From: Oscillospiraceae bacterium
Lineage (GTDB): Bacteria; Bacillota; Clostridia; Oscillospirales; Acutalibacteraceae
Assembly: GCA_902802375.1 (NCBI GenBank)
Contig: CADCLS010000002.1
Coordinates: forward strand, 186,590 to 250,589
Direction: 5' to 3'
Length of the DNA stretch: 64,000 bases
This document shows, piece by piece, positions 1 to 7,588 of this stretch. The notes beneath the pieces were generated by a model. It saw nothing but the letters and a program-made list of their open reading frames with translations. It was not told where the DNA came from and did not search any database. The first letter of the stretch is position 1. The number at the start of each line of letters is the position of its first letter. Position numbers and translations under genes: made by a program.

Positions 1-218
1 ATTTTTATCAGGACATATCCCGGAAAAATCTTCCGTTCGTATTCCTTTGTTACACCGTCTTTCGTTTCGCTTACGGTTTCCATAGGAATTTTAATATCCT
101 GAATTAAATCTTGCATACCTCGGCTTTCCACCATGGTTGCAAGGTCGCTCGCTACTTTATTTTCATAACCTGAATAAGTATGAACGACATACCATTTTGC
201 TTGCTTATCTTCAGCCAT
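1..218 (-). CDS. nusG: Transcription termination/antitermination factor NusG (3' end off the window)
   Basis: Only the N-terminal 72 or so residues are present; the gene leaves the left edge. The start ATG (complement of 216-218) has a GGAGGT ribosome site about 6 bases upstream. The residues WYVVHTYSGYENKVA and the later RKIFPGYVLI are the NusG N-terminal (NGN) domain, which binds the RNA polymerase clamp helices and couples transcription to pausing, Rho or ribosomes. It follows secE by 19 bases in the usual secE-nusG order, so the two are co-transcribed from the promoter upstream of rpmG. Confidence 0.95.
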   Translation of the reverse strand, partial: MAEDKQAKWYVVHTYSGYENKVASDLATMVESRGMQDLIQDIKIPMETVSETKDGVTKEYERKIFPGYVLIK

Positions 219-237
219 CAGTAATACCTCCGTGTTT

Positions 238-924
238 TTATCCGAGGATAACTTCTAAGAGCTTACCGAGACCGAAATCCAGAAGCCAAATGAATGCGCC
301 TACGATAAGGCACATAATGAGAACGATAAGAGTGTTCTTAGCCACATCTTTTATTCCGGGCCAAACGATTTTTTTGATTTCGCTCTTGTAGTCCTTAAAA
401 AAGGCAATTACACGCTTGAATATTGTGCGCTTAGAACCTTTTGACGCCTTAACCTCAAGATAATCATCAATGAGAAGGTATGCGGCAGAAGCTACTGCAA
501 AGATAAGAAGCGCAATAGCCGCAAAAAGCACGCCTTTACCGTATGTGATTCTGCTCACTGACGGCAACGGACGGGTATCGACAAACTTATTTGGGTTGCT
601 GAGTGCAATTACCAGCATATAAACACCGTCGATAATACCTATTGCCGGTGCGGTGTAGCGAAGACCTTTTGCCTTGAAAGAGAAGACGCTGATGATAGCA
701 CTGAATACAGTGAGAAAGAAGCAGAAAAGAATATCTGCTGAGCGCGCCATATCATATGCGGCGTCGCCTACCGTCTTCTTAATTCCAAATCCAAGCTCTG
801 CACCTACAAAGCTTGCGTCACCGCCCGAAAAGGTAATGGTGGCAAACTTTGTGAAGAAAAGAACCAAGGCACAAACGGAAAAGAGTATGGCGAGAATTTG
901 ACAAATTCTGTTAATGATTTTCAT
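238..924 (-). CDS. secE: SecE-type translocase subunit with an N-terminal membrane extension
   Basis: The last ~65 residues (FKDYKSEIKKIVWPGIKDVAKNT... then one membrane span) are a complete SecE: the amphipathic helix with the K-x-x-x-W-P motif and the single essential transmembrane helix that clamps SecY. Bacterial SecE in Bacillota is usually 60-80 residues; this one has 228. The extra ~155 N-terminal residues contain about four hydrophobic spans (roughly 7-29, 62-85, 88-110, 130-155) and no domain I recognise. There is no stop or good internal ribosome site at the junction, so it reads as one protein. It lies between rpmG and nusG, the standard place for secE. Confidence 0.9.
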   Translation of the reverse strand: MKIINRICQILAILFSVCALVLFFTKFATITFSGGDASFVGAELGFGIKKTVGDAAYDMARSADILFCFFLTVFSAIISVFSFKAKGLRYTAPAIGIIDGVYMLVIALSNPNKFVDTRPLPSVSRITYGKGVLFAAIALLIFAVASAAYLLIDDYLEVKASKGSKRTIFKRVIAFFKDYKSEIKKIVWPGIKDVAKNTLIVLIMCLIVGAFIWLLDFGLGKLLEVILG

Positions 925-935
925 TATTTCTCTCC

Positions 936-1085
936 TTACTTTGTTTCCTTATGCAAGGTGTGCTTTCTGCAGAACCTGCAGTACTTGTTCATTTCAAGTC
1001 TGTCAGGGTCATTCTTCTTGTTTTTCATTGTGTTGTAGTTGCGCTGTTTGCATTCTGTACATGCAAGTGTGATTTTAACTCTCAT
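936..1085 (-). CDS. rpmG: 50S ribosomal protein L33
   Basis: This 49-residue protein is hidden by a longer spurious frame on the other strand. Reading the complement gives [13 protein letters not shown], then a Cys-x2-Cys pair near the N-terminus and [14 protein letters not shown] at the C-terminus: the four-Cys zinc form of L33. An AGGTG ribosome site (GGGAGGTG in the complement of 1091-1098) precedes the ATG. It is the first gene of rpmG-secE-nusG, as in many Firmicutes, with 11 bases before secE. Loss of the Cys pairs would mark a zinc-independent paralogue; here both pairs are present. Confidence 0.95.
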   Translation of the reverse strand: MRVKITLACTECKQRNYNTMKNKKNDPDRLEMNKYCRFCRKHTLHKETK

Positions 1086-1275
1086 AACGGCACCTCCCGC
1101 TTTACGGAAATTATTTTTCTTTATGTTAAAAGAAACGCCTCCCTCAAAACGCCCCTCGCCATACTGTACTTTTCACCACATATTGTGATAAAAAGAAAGC
1201 ACAATACAATATAACGAACGAAGCGGCTGACAGGTTATTTTTTTCAAAAAAAAAGAACCTTCCAGAGGTAGGGAA

Positions 1276-1304
1276 ATTATAACATACTGCGCCTTAAAGG
1301 TCAA
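1276..1304 (-). promoter_or_regulatory. Promoter of the rpmG-secE-nusG operon
   Basis: On the complement strand TTGACC (1299-1304) and TATAAT (1276-1281) are separated by 17 bases. The predicted transcript starts near 1269, leaving a ~185-base leader before rpmG. The leader holds an A/T-rich hairpin (AGGTTC...AACCT) at about 1230-1262 whose role I cannot tell. The 1086-1441 gap contains only this promoter, its leader and the divergent promoter at 1369. Confidence 0.8.
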
Positions 1305-1368
1305 GCATTTTTTTGATTAATTATATATGTGTGATTTAAGCATTTATTACTTGCAGCTTAAAACCGAG

Positions 1369-1397
1369 TTGACAAAACGCGTGTTTTCTTGTAATAT
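1369..1397 (+). promoter_or_regulatory. Promoter of the Lrp-like regulator/aminotransferase pair
   Basis: TTGACA (1369-1374), a 17-base spacer and TATAAT-like TAATAT (1392-1397). It fires rightward, back to back with the ribosomal operon promoter 65 bases away. Predicted start of transcription is near 1404, which excludes nothing but favours the ATG at 1442 over the upstream in-frame ATG at 1421. Confidence 0.8.
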
Positions 1398-1441
1398 ATT
1401 TACAATGTAATGGTAGTGTTATGGTCTTTGGAGGGATACTT

Positions 1442-1924
1442 ATGAGTACCGAACTTTTGAAACTTCTTTCAAGAAATGCGAGATATAGCATCGCTCAGCT
1501 TGCAGATATGCTCGGCGCGAGTCAGGCGGATATTGAAAAGCAAATAAAGGCACTCGAAAAAGATGGCGTAATATGCGGATATAAGGCGGTAATTGATTGG
1601 GACAGCATAGACAATCCTTTTGTGTCCGCTATAATAGAGATAAAGGTTGTGCCTAAAGCAGATTTGGGCTTTGAGGATGTGGCTGAAAAAATAGCGTCTT
1701 TCGATGAAGTTGAGTCTGTTTATCTTATGTCCGGCGGATATGACCTTAATGTTGTTGTCAAGGGCAAAACGCTTCAGGATGTTGCGCAGTTTGTGGCTCG
1801 CGAGCTTGCAACGATTGATTCGGTAACATCTACCGCAACTCATTTCGTTATGCGTAGATATAAAGAGCTTGATATATGCCTTTTTGAGGGCGAGAAGGAT
1901 GACAGGGGGAACATACTTATATGA
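1442..1924 (+). CDS. Lrp/AsnC-family transcriptional regulator
   Basis: A 160-residue protein with an N-terminal winged helix-turn-helix (LLKLLSRNARYSIAQLADMLGASQADIEKQIKALEKDGVI...) and a C-terminal RAM/ACT-like ligand domain (ESVYLMSGGYDLNVVV is the signature Gly-rich turn). This family senses amino acids and forms octamers. I start at 1442 because GGAGGG (1430-1435) sits 6 bases upstream; the longer frame from 1421 would place the ribosome site inside the gene. Its stop overlaps the start of the aminotransferase by 4 bases (ATGA), so it probably controls or senses the substrate of that enzyme. Confidence 0.9.
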   Translation: MSTELLKLLSRNARYSIAQLADMLGASQADIEKQIKALEKDGVICGYKAVIDWDSIDNPFVSAIIEIKVVPKADLGFEDVAEKIASFDEVESVYLMSGGYDLNVVVKGKTLQDVAQFVARELATIDSVTSTATHFVMRRYKELDICLFEGEKDDRGNILI

Positions 1925-3090
1925 TAGATTATTCCCGAGTGCTTAACAGTAAGGTTTGTGAGATTAAGCCTTCGGGGATAAGAAAGTTTTTTGATATCGC
2001 CGCGACTATGGAGGATGTTATTTCTTTAGGCGTCGGCGAACCGGACTTTCAAACCCCGTGGGTTATAAGAAAAGCCGGTATAATGTCACTTGAAAGGGGT
2101 AAAACAAAGTATACCTCAAATCGCGGTCTTGAAAAACTGCGCGAGGAAATTTCAAGTTATGTTAACCGCAAACAAAAAGTAAAATATAATTCACAGAATG
2201 AAATTTTAGTATCCGTAGGCGGCAGCGAGGCGATAGACGCTGCAATTCGTGCCATTGTGAATGCCGGTGACGAGGTGATTATACCTCAGCCGAGTTATGT
2301 GTGTTATGAGCCGATTACCATGCTTTCCGGCGGCGTACCGGTAATAATAGAAACGAAGGCTGAAAATGATTTCAAAATAACACCCGAAGAGCTTAGCTCG
2401 GTAATAACTCCTAAAACGAAAGCGCTTATTCTACCGTACCCGTGCAATCCTACAGGTGCGGTAATGGAACGCACCGACCTTGAAAAAATTGCAGAAGTCT
2501 TAACGGGAACGGACATAATAGTTATATCCGACGAAATATATTCCGAGCTTACATTTACCGGGGACGGACATGTTTCGATTGCTGAGATAGACGGCATGCG
2601 CGAACGCACGGTTTTAATTTCAGGCTTTTCAAAGGCGTTTTCTATGACCGGTTGGCGATTAGGATATGCTTGCGGACCTGAAGAGATTATTGCTCAGATG
2701 ACTAAAATTCATCAGTTCGCTATTATGTGCGCGCCGACTACGGCACAGTATGCCGCTGTTGAAGCTTTAACCGCTTGCGATGAAGCCGTCGCTGATATGA
2801 AAGCTGAGTATGACCGTAGGCGGAAGCTTATGGTTGCGGGATTTAACCGTATGGGACTTGAGTGTCGCGAGCCCAAAGGCGCGTTTTATACTTTCCCTTC
2901 AATTAAATCAACGGGTCTTTCCAGCGATGAATTTTGTGAGAAACTACTTGAAAGCGAGCATGTCGCGGTAGTACCGGGTACGGCTTTCGGTCGAGGCGGA
3001 GAAGGATTTATCAGAGCGTCTTACTGTTACAGTGCCGAGCATATAACAGAGGCACTCGACAGGATAGAAATATTTATTAAGAAATTATAG
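1921..3090 (+). CDS. Class I/II PLP-dependent aminotransferase
   Basis: 389 residues, full length for fold-type I aminotransferases of the AspC/PatA group. The PLP lysine is K238 in SGFSKAFSMTGWRLGY; the upstream N-P-T-G of YPCNPTGAV and the D-E-I-Y of VISDEIYSEL are the phosphate/pyridine contacts; the C-terminal FIRASYCYS has the carboxylate-binding Arg. It transfers an amino group between an amino acid and a 2-oxo acid; aspartate or aromatic/branched substrates are possible and I cannot choose. Translational coupling with the Lrp-type regulator suggests amino-acid-responsive control. Confidence 0.92.
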   Translation: MIDYSRVLNSKVCEIKPSGIRKFFDIAATMEDVISLGVGEPDFQTPWVIRKAGIMSLERGKTKYTSNRGLEKLREEISSYVNRKQKVKYNSQNEILVSVGGSEAIDAAIRAIVNAGDEVIIPQPSYVCYEPITMLSGGVPVIIETKAENDFKITPEELSSVITPKTKALILPYPCNPTGAVMERTDLEKIAEVLTGTDIIVISDEIYSELTFTGDGHVSIAEIDGMRERTVLISGFSKAFSMTGWRLGYACGPEEIIAQMTKIHQFAIMCAPTTAQYAAVEALTACDEAVADMKAEYDRRRKLMVAGFNRMGLECREPKGAFYTFPSIKSTGLSSDEFCEKLLESEHVAVVPGTAFGRGGEGFIRASYCYSAEHITEALDRIEIFIKKL

Positions 3091-3101
3091 GAGAGGTTTT
3101 T

Positions 3102-3671
3102 ATGAAAAAATCATTGGTAATTATTGTGGCGGTCATACTTGTCGCTATAATTATAGCTATTAGTGCTGTCAGCACATATAACGGTCTTGTAAAATCTCAG
3201 GAAGAGGTTAACGAAAAACAGTCTCAGGTTGGGGTATACCTTCAGCGCAGAGCTGACCTTATTCCTAATTTTGTGGCAACTGTAAAAGGATATTCGGATT
3301 ATGAGCAGTCAACCCTTACTGCCGTAACCGAGGCAAGAGCCGCTGTAGGTAATGCTAAAACCGTCACAGAACAGGAAGCGGCACAAACTCAGCTTAACGA
3401 TGCCGTAAGAGTTTGGGTAAATGCCGTAACCGAGGCGTATCCTGAGCTAAAAGCAAACAGCCAGTATCAGGCTCTCCTCGATGAGCTTGCAGGTTCTGAA
3501 AATCGTATAGGTACTGCTCGTAAGGATTATAACGACGCAGCAAAAAGCTATAACACAAAAATTCGTACTTTTCCGACCAATATTTTTGCCGGTATATTTG
3601 GATTTGGCACGGTTGACTACTTCAAAGCAGATGAAAGCTCAAGCACTCCTCCGGTAGTGAAGTTTGATTGA
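3102..3671 (+). CDS. LemA family membrane protein
   Basis: 189 residues: one N-terminal transmembrane helix (about 4-26), then a helical bundle. The YLQRRADLIPNFVATVKGY stretch is the LemA hallmark (normally QRRxDLIPNLVxTVKGY), and FPTNIFAGIFGF is the C-terminal signature. LemA proteins are single-pass with an outward N-terminus and cytoplasmic helices; their function is not settled. GGAGAGG precedes the ATG. The TPM-domain gene follows with no gap, a pairing common in bacteria. Confidence 0.93.
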   Translation: MKKSLVIIVAVILVAIIIAISAVSTYNGLVKSQEEVNEKQSQVGVYLQRRADLIPNFVATVKGYSDYEQSTLTAVTEARAAVGNAKTVTEQEAAQTQLNDAVRVWVNAVTEAYPELKANSQYQALLDELAGSENRIGTARKDYNDAAKSYNTKIRTFPTNIFAGIFGFGTVDYFKADESSSTPPVVKFD

Positions 3672-3672
3672 T

Positions 3673-4467
3673 ATGAAAAGGCTTTCGCGGTCTCTGCTGG
3701 CATTTTTTGCCGTGGCAGTGATTTTGGTATTTACGGGTTGCGAAGAAGAAAAGGTTACAATTCCGAATCAGACTGAAGAATTTTATGTGAACGACTTTGC
3801 AGGTGTGCTTACTGAAAGCGATGCTGAGGCTATGCTTGCGGCAGGCATCGCGCTTGATAAAGCGGTGGCGGCAAAGCTCGGAAAACAGACCGGCGCTCAG
3901 GTTGTGGCCGTCACGGTTAAGACTACGGAAGGTATTGAGCCATCTGAGTATGCGTTAATGCTCGGGCGTGAGTGGGGCATAGGTGACAAGGAGGAAAACA
4001 ACGGCATTGTCATACTGCTTGCTACTGATGACCGCGAGGTTTTTGTAAGCGTAGGTTACGGTCTTGAGGGCGCTCTGCCGGATAGCAAGGTCGGCAGAAT
4101 AATAGATAATTACGGATATGATTATTTTGCCGAAAATAAATTCTCAGCAGGTATGAAAGCTTTATATTCCGCTATTGTCCGTGAGGTTTATACCGAATAT
4201 GGTTTGGATATTCCCGACAATATATCTGTTCCTAAAAGATACCAAAATGATGCCGACCCGGGAGAGGTTGGCATATCTTGGGGTATTATTTTAGCAATAA
4301 TAATCTTATGCGTTATTTACTCGCGTACGCGTGGACTGTTTATACCCATCGGAGGTATCGGCAGCGGCTTTTTCAGAGGCGGCGGCTCAGGTTCGGGCGG
4401 CGGATTCGGCGGTTTTTCCGGCGGAGGCGGAAGCTTCGGCGGAGGCGGAGCCGGCAGAGGATTTTAA
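3673..4467 (+). CDS. TPM-domain lipoprotein (YgcG-like) with Gly-rich tail
   Basis: 264 residues from the ATG at 3673; an in-frame TTG at 3664 is possible but the ATG gives a clean signal: KRLSRS, hydrophobic core, then FTGC as lipobox. A TPM domain follows (FYVNDFAGVLTESDA... EWGIGDKEENNGIVILLATDDREVFVSVGYGLEG), then one membrane helix (~202-220) and a Gly/Ser/Phe-rich tail typical of the family. TPM proteins have been linked to photosystem II repair in plants and to membrane stress in bacteria. It sits directly after lemA and is presumably co-transcribed. Confidence 0.9.
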   Translation: MKRLSRSLLAFFAVAVILVFTGCEEEKVTIPNQTEEFYVNDFAGVLTESDAEAMLAAGIALDKAVAAKLGKQTGAQVVAVTVKTTEGIEPSEYALMLGREWGIGDKEENNGIVILLATDDREVFVSVGYGLEGALPDSKVGRIIDNYGYDYFAENKFSAGMKALYSAIVREVYTEYGLDIPDNISVPKRYQNDADPGEVGISWGIILAIIILCVIYSRTRGLFIPIGGIGSGFFRGGGSGSGGGFGGFSGGGGSFGGGGAGRGF

Positions 4468-4472
4468 TTTAC

Positions 4473-4501
4473 TTGCAAAATTCATATTTATATGTTACTA
4501 T
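4473..4501 (+). promoter_or_regulatory. Promoter of the CpsC/CpsD genes
   Basis: TTGCAA (4473-4478), 17-base spacer, TACTAT (4496-4501). The predicted transcript starts near 4508, inside the longest possible cpsC frame, which supports the start at 4543. Confidence 0.55.
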
Positions 4502-4542
4502 GAATCTTGTATGAAGCTTTTTGGAAGAACGGTGGTAAAAAG

Positions 4543-5274
4543 ATGCAGGAAATAAGCATATTTGTCTTGTTCAGAATTGCAGTAAAAAAAATATGGTTGC
4601 TAATCCTTGCCTTCGTTTTAGCGGCAGGAGTATCGTTTTCTTATTGTGAGTTTTTAGCAACTCCGGTTTATGGCGCTTCCGCCTCGATTATCGTTACAAA
4701 CGGCGCTGTTGTAGCTCCGGATAATAATAACAATACAACCAAAGTTTTAGGCTCTGATATTCAGGCTTCACTTATGCTTGTGGATTCGGTTGTGGATATG
4801 TTGAAAACTCCGGATATATACAAATATGTTGCGGAAAAACTCGGCGACGGGTATGATTATAAACAGATTAAAGCAAACACAACTGTTTCGCGCCGTGGCG
4901 AGGACACGCTGTTTGTTGATATATTTTACACTGACAGTGACCCTCAAAAAGCAATAAAGGTAGCAAACCTTTTTGCATCGGCTTCGTGCGATTATATTGC
5001 TGATTTTATAAGCAGAACGGATCCTAAAATAGTATCAAGCGCGGATAGGGCGGGCCTTGTTTCCCCGAAAACCTTCAGAACCACCTTGCTTTTCGGTTTG
5101 ATTGCGGCCTTTGTTTTGTATATTGTGTTTGTGCTCATCGAGCTTTTTAATAATACCGTGAAGGGTGAAGAGGACTTTGTTTCCAGGTATAAAATACCGC
5201 TGCTCGGCACAATTCCGGATTTTGATGAGGCTCGCCGCACTTTATCATACAAGAAAGGCGGTTATTACAAATGA
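4543..5274 (+). CDS. Tyrosine-kinase activator / chain-length determinant (CpsC/YveK-type)
   Basis: 243 residues from the ATG at 4543, which has GGTGG six bases upstream. There are two membrane helices (about 14-34 and 188-210) around an extracytoplasmic Wzz domain, and a short cytoplasmic C-terminus. In Firmicutes this protein activates the separate BY-kinase by offering its cytoplasmic tail. The stop overlaps the kinase start by 4 bases, so the two are made together. Together they set length or export of cell-surface polysaccharide, yet no glycosyltransferase or flippase gene lies nearby. Confidence 0.88.
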   Translation: MQEISIFVLFRIAVKKIWLLILAFVLAAGVSFSYCEFLATPVYGASASIIVTNGAVVAPDNNNNTTKVLGSDIQASLMLVDSVVDMLKTPDIYKYVAEKLGDGYDYKQIKANTTVSRRGEDTLFVDIFYTDSDPQKAIKVANLFASASCDYIADFISRTDPKIVSSADRAGLVSPKTFRTTLLFGLIAAFVLYIVFVLIELFNNTVKGEEDFVSRYKIPLLGTIPDFDEARRTLSYKKGGYYK

Positions 5275-5987
5275 GTTTTTTTAAGTTAAAGAATAAAGAA
5301 TCTTCGTATTCTGATATGAGTGTTCAAAACAAAAAGATACCTTTTGCAGTTGTTGAGTCTTATAAAGCCATAAGAGCAAATCTTACTTTTCTTCTTTCTT
5401 CGGCAAAGAATAATATCGTGGTCGTAACTTCTCCGAATTCAGGAGAAGGGAAATCCACTACGGCGGTAAATATGGCGATTGCCTTTTCACAGCTTGGTGA
5501 GCGTGTTCTGCTTATAGATGCAGATATGAGAAAATCAACGCTTCATAAAAAGCTCAAAACTGAAAACGGAGACGGTCTTTCTAATATTCTTGCCGGTATG
5601 GCTGATGTTAACGACTGTATAACGAAAATAAATGATAATCTCTTCTTTCTGCCTTCCGGCAGAATACCGCCTAACCCGTCGGAGCTTTTGGGAAGTGTCG
5701 AGTTTGAGAAATTGCTTAACATGGTATCGCCTAATTATAATTGTGTGATTATTGATACTCCTCCGATGAATGTGGTATCGGATACTATTGTTGCGGCTTC
5801 GCACACCGCCGGAATAGTTTTGGTAGTTCGTGACAGACGAACTCATAACGACGACATAAGGCGTGTTATCGATTCTGCTGAATTTGCCGGAATTAAGATT
5901 TTAGGTGCCGTTATAAACGGAGTTACACAGTCAAGCCCAAGAGGCTATAAATACGATTATTATTCGAAATATTACAAAAATCATTAA
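5271..5987 (+). CDS. Bacterial tyrosine kinase (BY-kinase, CpsD/YwqD-type)
   Basis: 238 residues. Walker A is SPNSGEGKST (residues 54-63), Walker A' is LLIDADMRKS and Walker B is CVIIDTPP. The C-terminus is the autophosphorylated Tyr cluster, with six Tyr in the last 13 residues (YKYDYYSKYYKNH). The kinase cycles between a phosphorylated and an unphosphorylated ring, driven by CpsC and opposed by the PHP phosphatase encoded downstream. The catalytic motifs are intact, so it should be active. Confidence 0.93.
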   Translation: MSFFKLKNKESSYSDMSVQNKKIPFAVVESYKAIRANLTFLLSSAKNNIVVVTSPNSGEGKSTTAVNMAIAFSQLGERVLLIDADMRKSTLHKKLKTENGDGLSNILAGMADVNDCITKINDNLFFLPSGRIPPNPSELLGSVEFEKLLNMVSPNYNCVIIDTPPMNVVSDTIVAASHTAGIVLVVRDRRTHNDDIRRVIDSAEFAGIKILGAVINGVTQSSPRGYKYDYYSKYYKNH

Positions 5988-5998
5988 TTGTTATTCAT

Positions 5999-6036
5999 TA
6001 AAATCGGAAGATTTCTGCGGTCTTCCGATTTTTTTA
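5999..6036 (+). terminator. Terminator between the kinase and phosphatase genes
   Basis: A perfect 12-bp stem (AAAATCGGAAGA with TCTTCCGATTTT), a 9-base loop and a run of T. It ends 12 bases before the phosphatase start, so CpsB would be made mainly by read-through or from an unseen promoter, which would keep phosphatase below kinase. Confidence 0.8.
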
Positions 6037-6047
6037 CGAGGTGTAAA

Positions 6048-6767
6048 ATGCTTGATATTCACTCACATATTTTACCCGGAATTGATGACGGTGCTAAAAC
6101 AGAGAAGGATAGTCGCGAGCTTTTAGTGCAACTTCATAATCAGGGCGTCACAACGGTTGTTGCCACTCCGCATTTTTATCCGAACAGTATGGATTTGGAA
6201 GATTTTATTGACCTTCGTTTTAAGTCTGCAAAAAAAATATCGGAATGTTCGGATGAAATCGGTAATATAAAAATACTGCTCGGTGCTGAAGTGCTTTATT
6301 TTAGCGGTATAGGCAGAGTTGAAAGCATTAAGCGGCTGACAATCGCACGAAGTAGGTTTCTTCTTTTAGAGCTTTTAGGAATAAATGATATAAGTGACAG
6401 AGTGATAAAGGATATTAAAAATATAAAAGAAAACTTAGGAATTATTCCGATTATTGCTCATGTTGAAAGGTATTATAAGTATAAGGGCTATAAAAAGCTC
6501 GTTTCGGCAATAGAGGAAGGTCTTGCCCTGTGCCAGATAAACGCGTCTTTTATTGTGTCGAAAGGCGAGGCAAGGGCGACTAAAAGCCTTATCAAAGCAG
6601 GACTTGTAGATTTGGTAGGGTCGGATTGCCACGACCCTCAAAAAAGACCTGTATATATTAATTCTGCATTTGCCGAAATAGAAAGAATTTCAAAGGAACA
6701 GTGTGAAAGAATAATAAATATCACACAAACTATTGAAAGGGAGCTTTTGGCGGCTTATGAGGAGTAA
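6048..6767 (+). CDS. PHP-domain tyrosine phosphatase (CpsB/YwqE-type)
   Basis: 239 residues from the ATG at 6048 (CGAGGTG upstream); the longer frame from 5988 would run through the terminator hairpin. The PHP metal ligands are visible: DIHSHILPGIDDG at the N-terminus, ATPHFYP, IIAHVERY and GSDCHD. This is the manganese-dependent phosphatase that removes phosphate from the BY-kinase tail. It overlaps the next gene by 11 bases. Together with the two preceding genes it makes a complete CpsB/C/D control circuit. Confidence 0.92.
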   Translation: MLDIHSHILPGIDDGAKTEKDSRELLVQLHNQGVTTVVATPHFYPNSMDLEDFIDLRFKSAKKISECSDEIGNIKILLGAEVLYFSGIGRVESIKRLTIARSRFLLLELLGINDISDRVIKDIKNIKENLGIIPIIAHVERYYKYKGYKKLVSAIEEGLALCQINASFIVSKGEARATKSLIKAGLVDLVGSDCHDPQKRPVYINSAFAEIERISKEQCERIINITQTIERELLAAYEE

Positions 6768-7578
6768 TACAGTTAATATAAATGATTTCGGTACGGTGAA
6801 ATTCATAACATTTCCGCGTCTTCAGGCGGCAAGCGGAGTGCGTCATATATTTTCAACCCGGTTAGGCGGTGTAAGCGAGGGCGTATTCAGTGAAATGAAT
6901 TTAAGCTTCAGAAACGGTGATAACCGCGAAAATGTTCTTGAAAACTATCGCAGATTATGCGAAGCGGTAAATATTGATATGAGCCATTTGGTGCTTTCCC
7001 GTCAAACGCATACCAACAATGTGAAATATGTAACTGAAGCGGACTGCGGCACGGGTATCACAAAGCCTGAATTTTCTGATGTTGACGGTCTTATTACAGA
7101 TAAACCCGGTGTTGCACTTGTAACGCAGTATGCCGACTGTGTACCTCTTTTGTTTTATGACCCGGTAATGAGAGTCTGCGCGAATTCTCATTCGGGCTGG
7201 CGCGGTACGGTGCAGAAAATGGGTGCCGTAACGGTTGAAAAAATGATAAAAGATTTCGGATGCAAACCCGAAAACATAATTGCGGCAATAGGTCCATCAA
7301 TTTGTAAAAACTGTTATGAGGTGGACACACCGGTATATGAAGCTTTTGTAAATAGCGGAATACCGCTTGAAGGCGTTATTATATCGAAGTCTGACGGCGA
7401 GCATTTTCTTCTTGATTTGAAAGAGGCAAACCGCAGAATACTACTTGCATCCGGCATACTCCCCCAAAACCTTGATATTGCCGATATATGTACATGCGAA
7501 AACAGCGATATGCTTCATTCTCACAGGGCAACCGGCGGAAAGCGCGGAAATCTTGCGGCTATAATAGAAATGTGCTAG
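6757..7578 (+). CDS. pgeF: Laccase-domain protein, PgeF/YlmD/YfiH family
   Basis: 273 residues from the ATG at 6757. The fold signature is clear: SRQTHTNNV, then TQYADCVPLLFYDP, then HSGWRGT, with two His and one Cys as the metal site, and CKNCYEVD later. Members were called polyphenol oxidases; E. coli YfiH removes wrongly inserted residues from peptidoglycan precursors, and others act as purine nucleoside hydrolases/phosphorylases. Which applies here cannot be told. In other Firmicutes the gene usually sits near cell-division genes, so the link to the phosphotyrosine genes is unusual. Confidence 0.9.
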   Translation: MRSNTVNINDFGTVKFITFPRLQAASGVRHIFSTRLGGVSEGVFSEMNLSFRNGDNRENVLENYRRLCEAVNIDMSHLVLSRQTHTNNVKYVTEADCGTGITKPEFSDVDGLITDKPGVALVTQYADCVPLLFYDPVMRVCANSHSGWRGTVQKMGAVTVEKMIKDFGCKPENIIAAIGPSICKNCYEVDTPVYEAFVNSGIPLEGVIISKSDGEHFLLDLKEANRRILLASGILPQNLDIADICTCENSDMLHSHRATGGKRGNLAAIIEMC

Positions 7579-7588
7579 GGAGGATGTT

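Noticed and set aside
951-1214. Rightward frame across the rpmG region
   Set aside because: It is the antisense of rpmG; the leftward reading gives a complete four-Cys L33.
4278-4555. Arg-rich and Ala-rich frames overlapping the end of the TPM gene
   Set aside because: They are shifted readings of the Gly-rich repeat region; no ribosome site and no likeness to known proteins.
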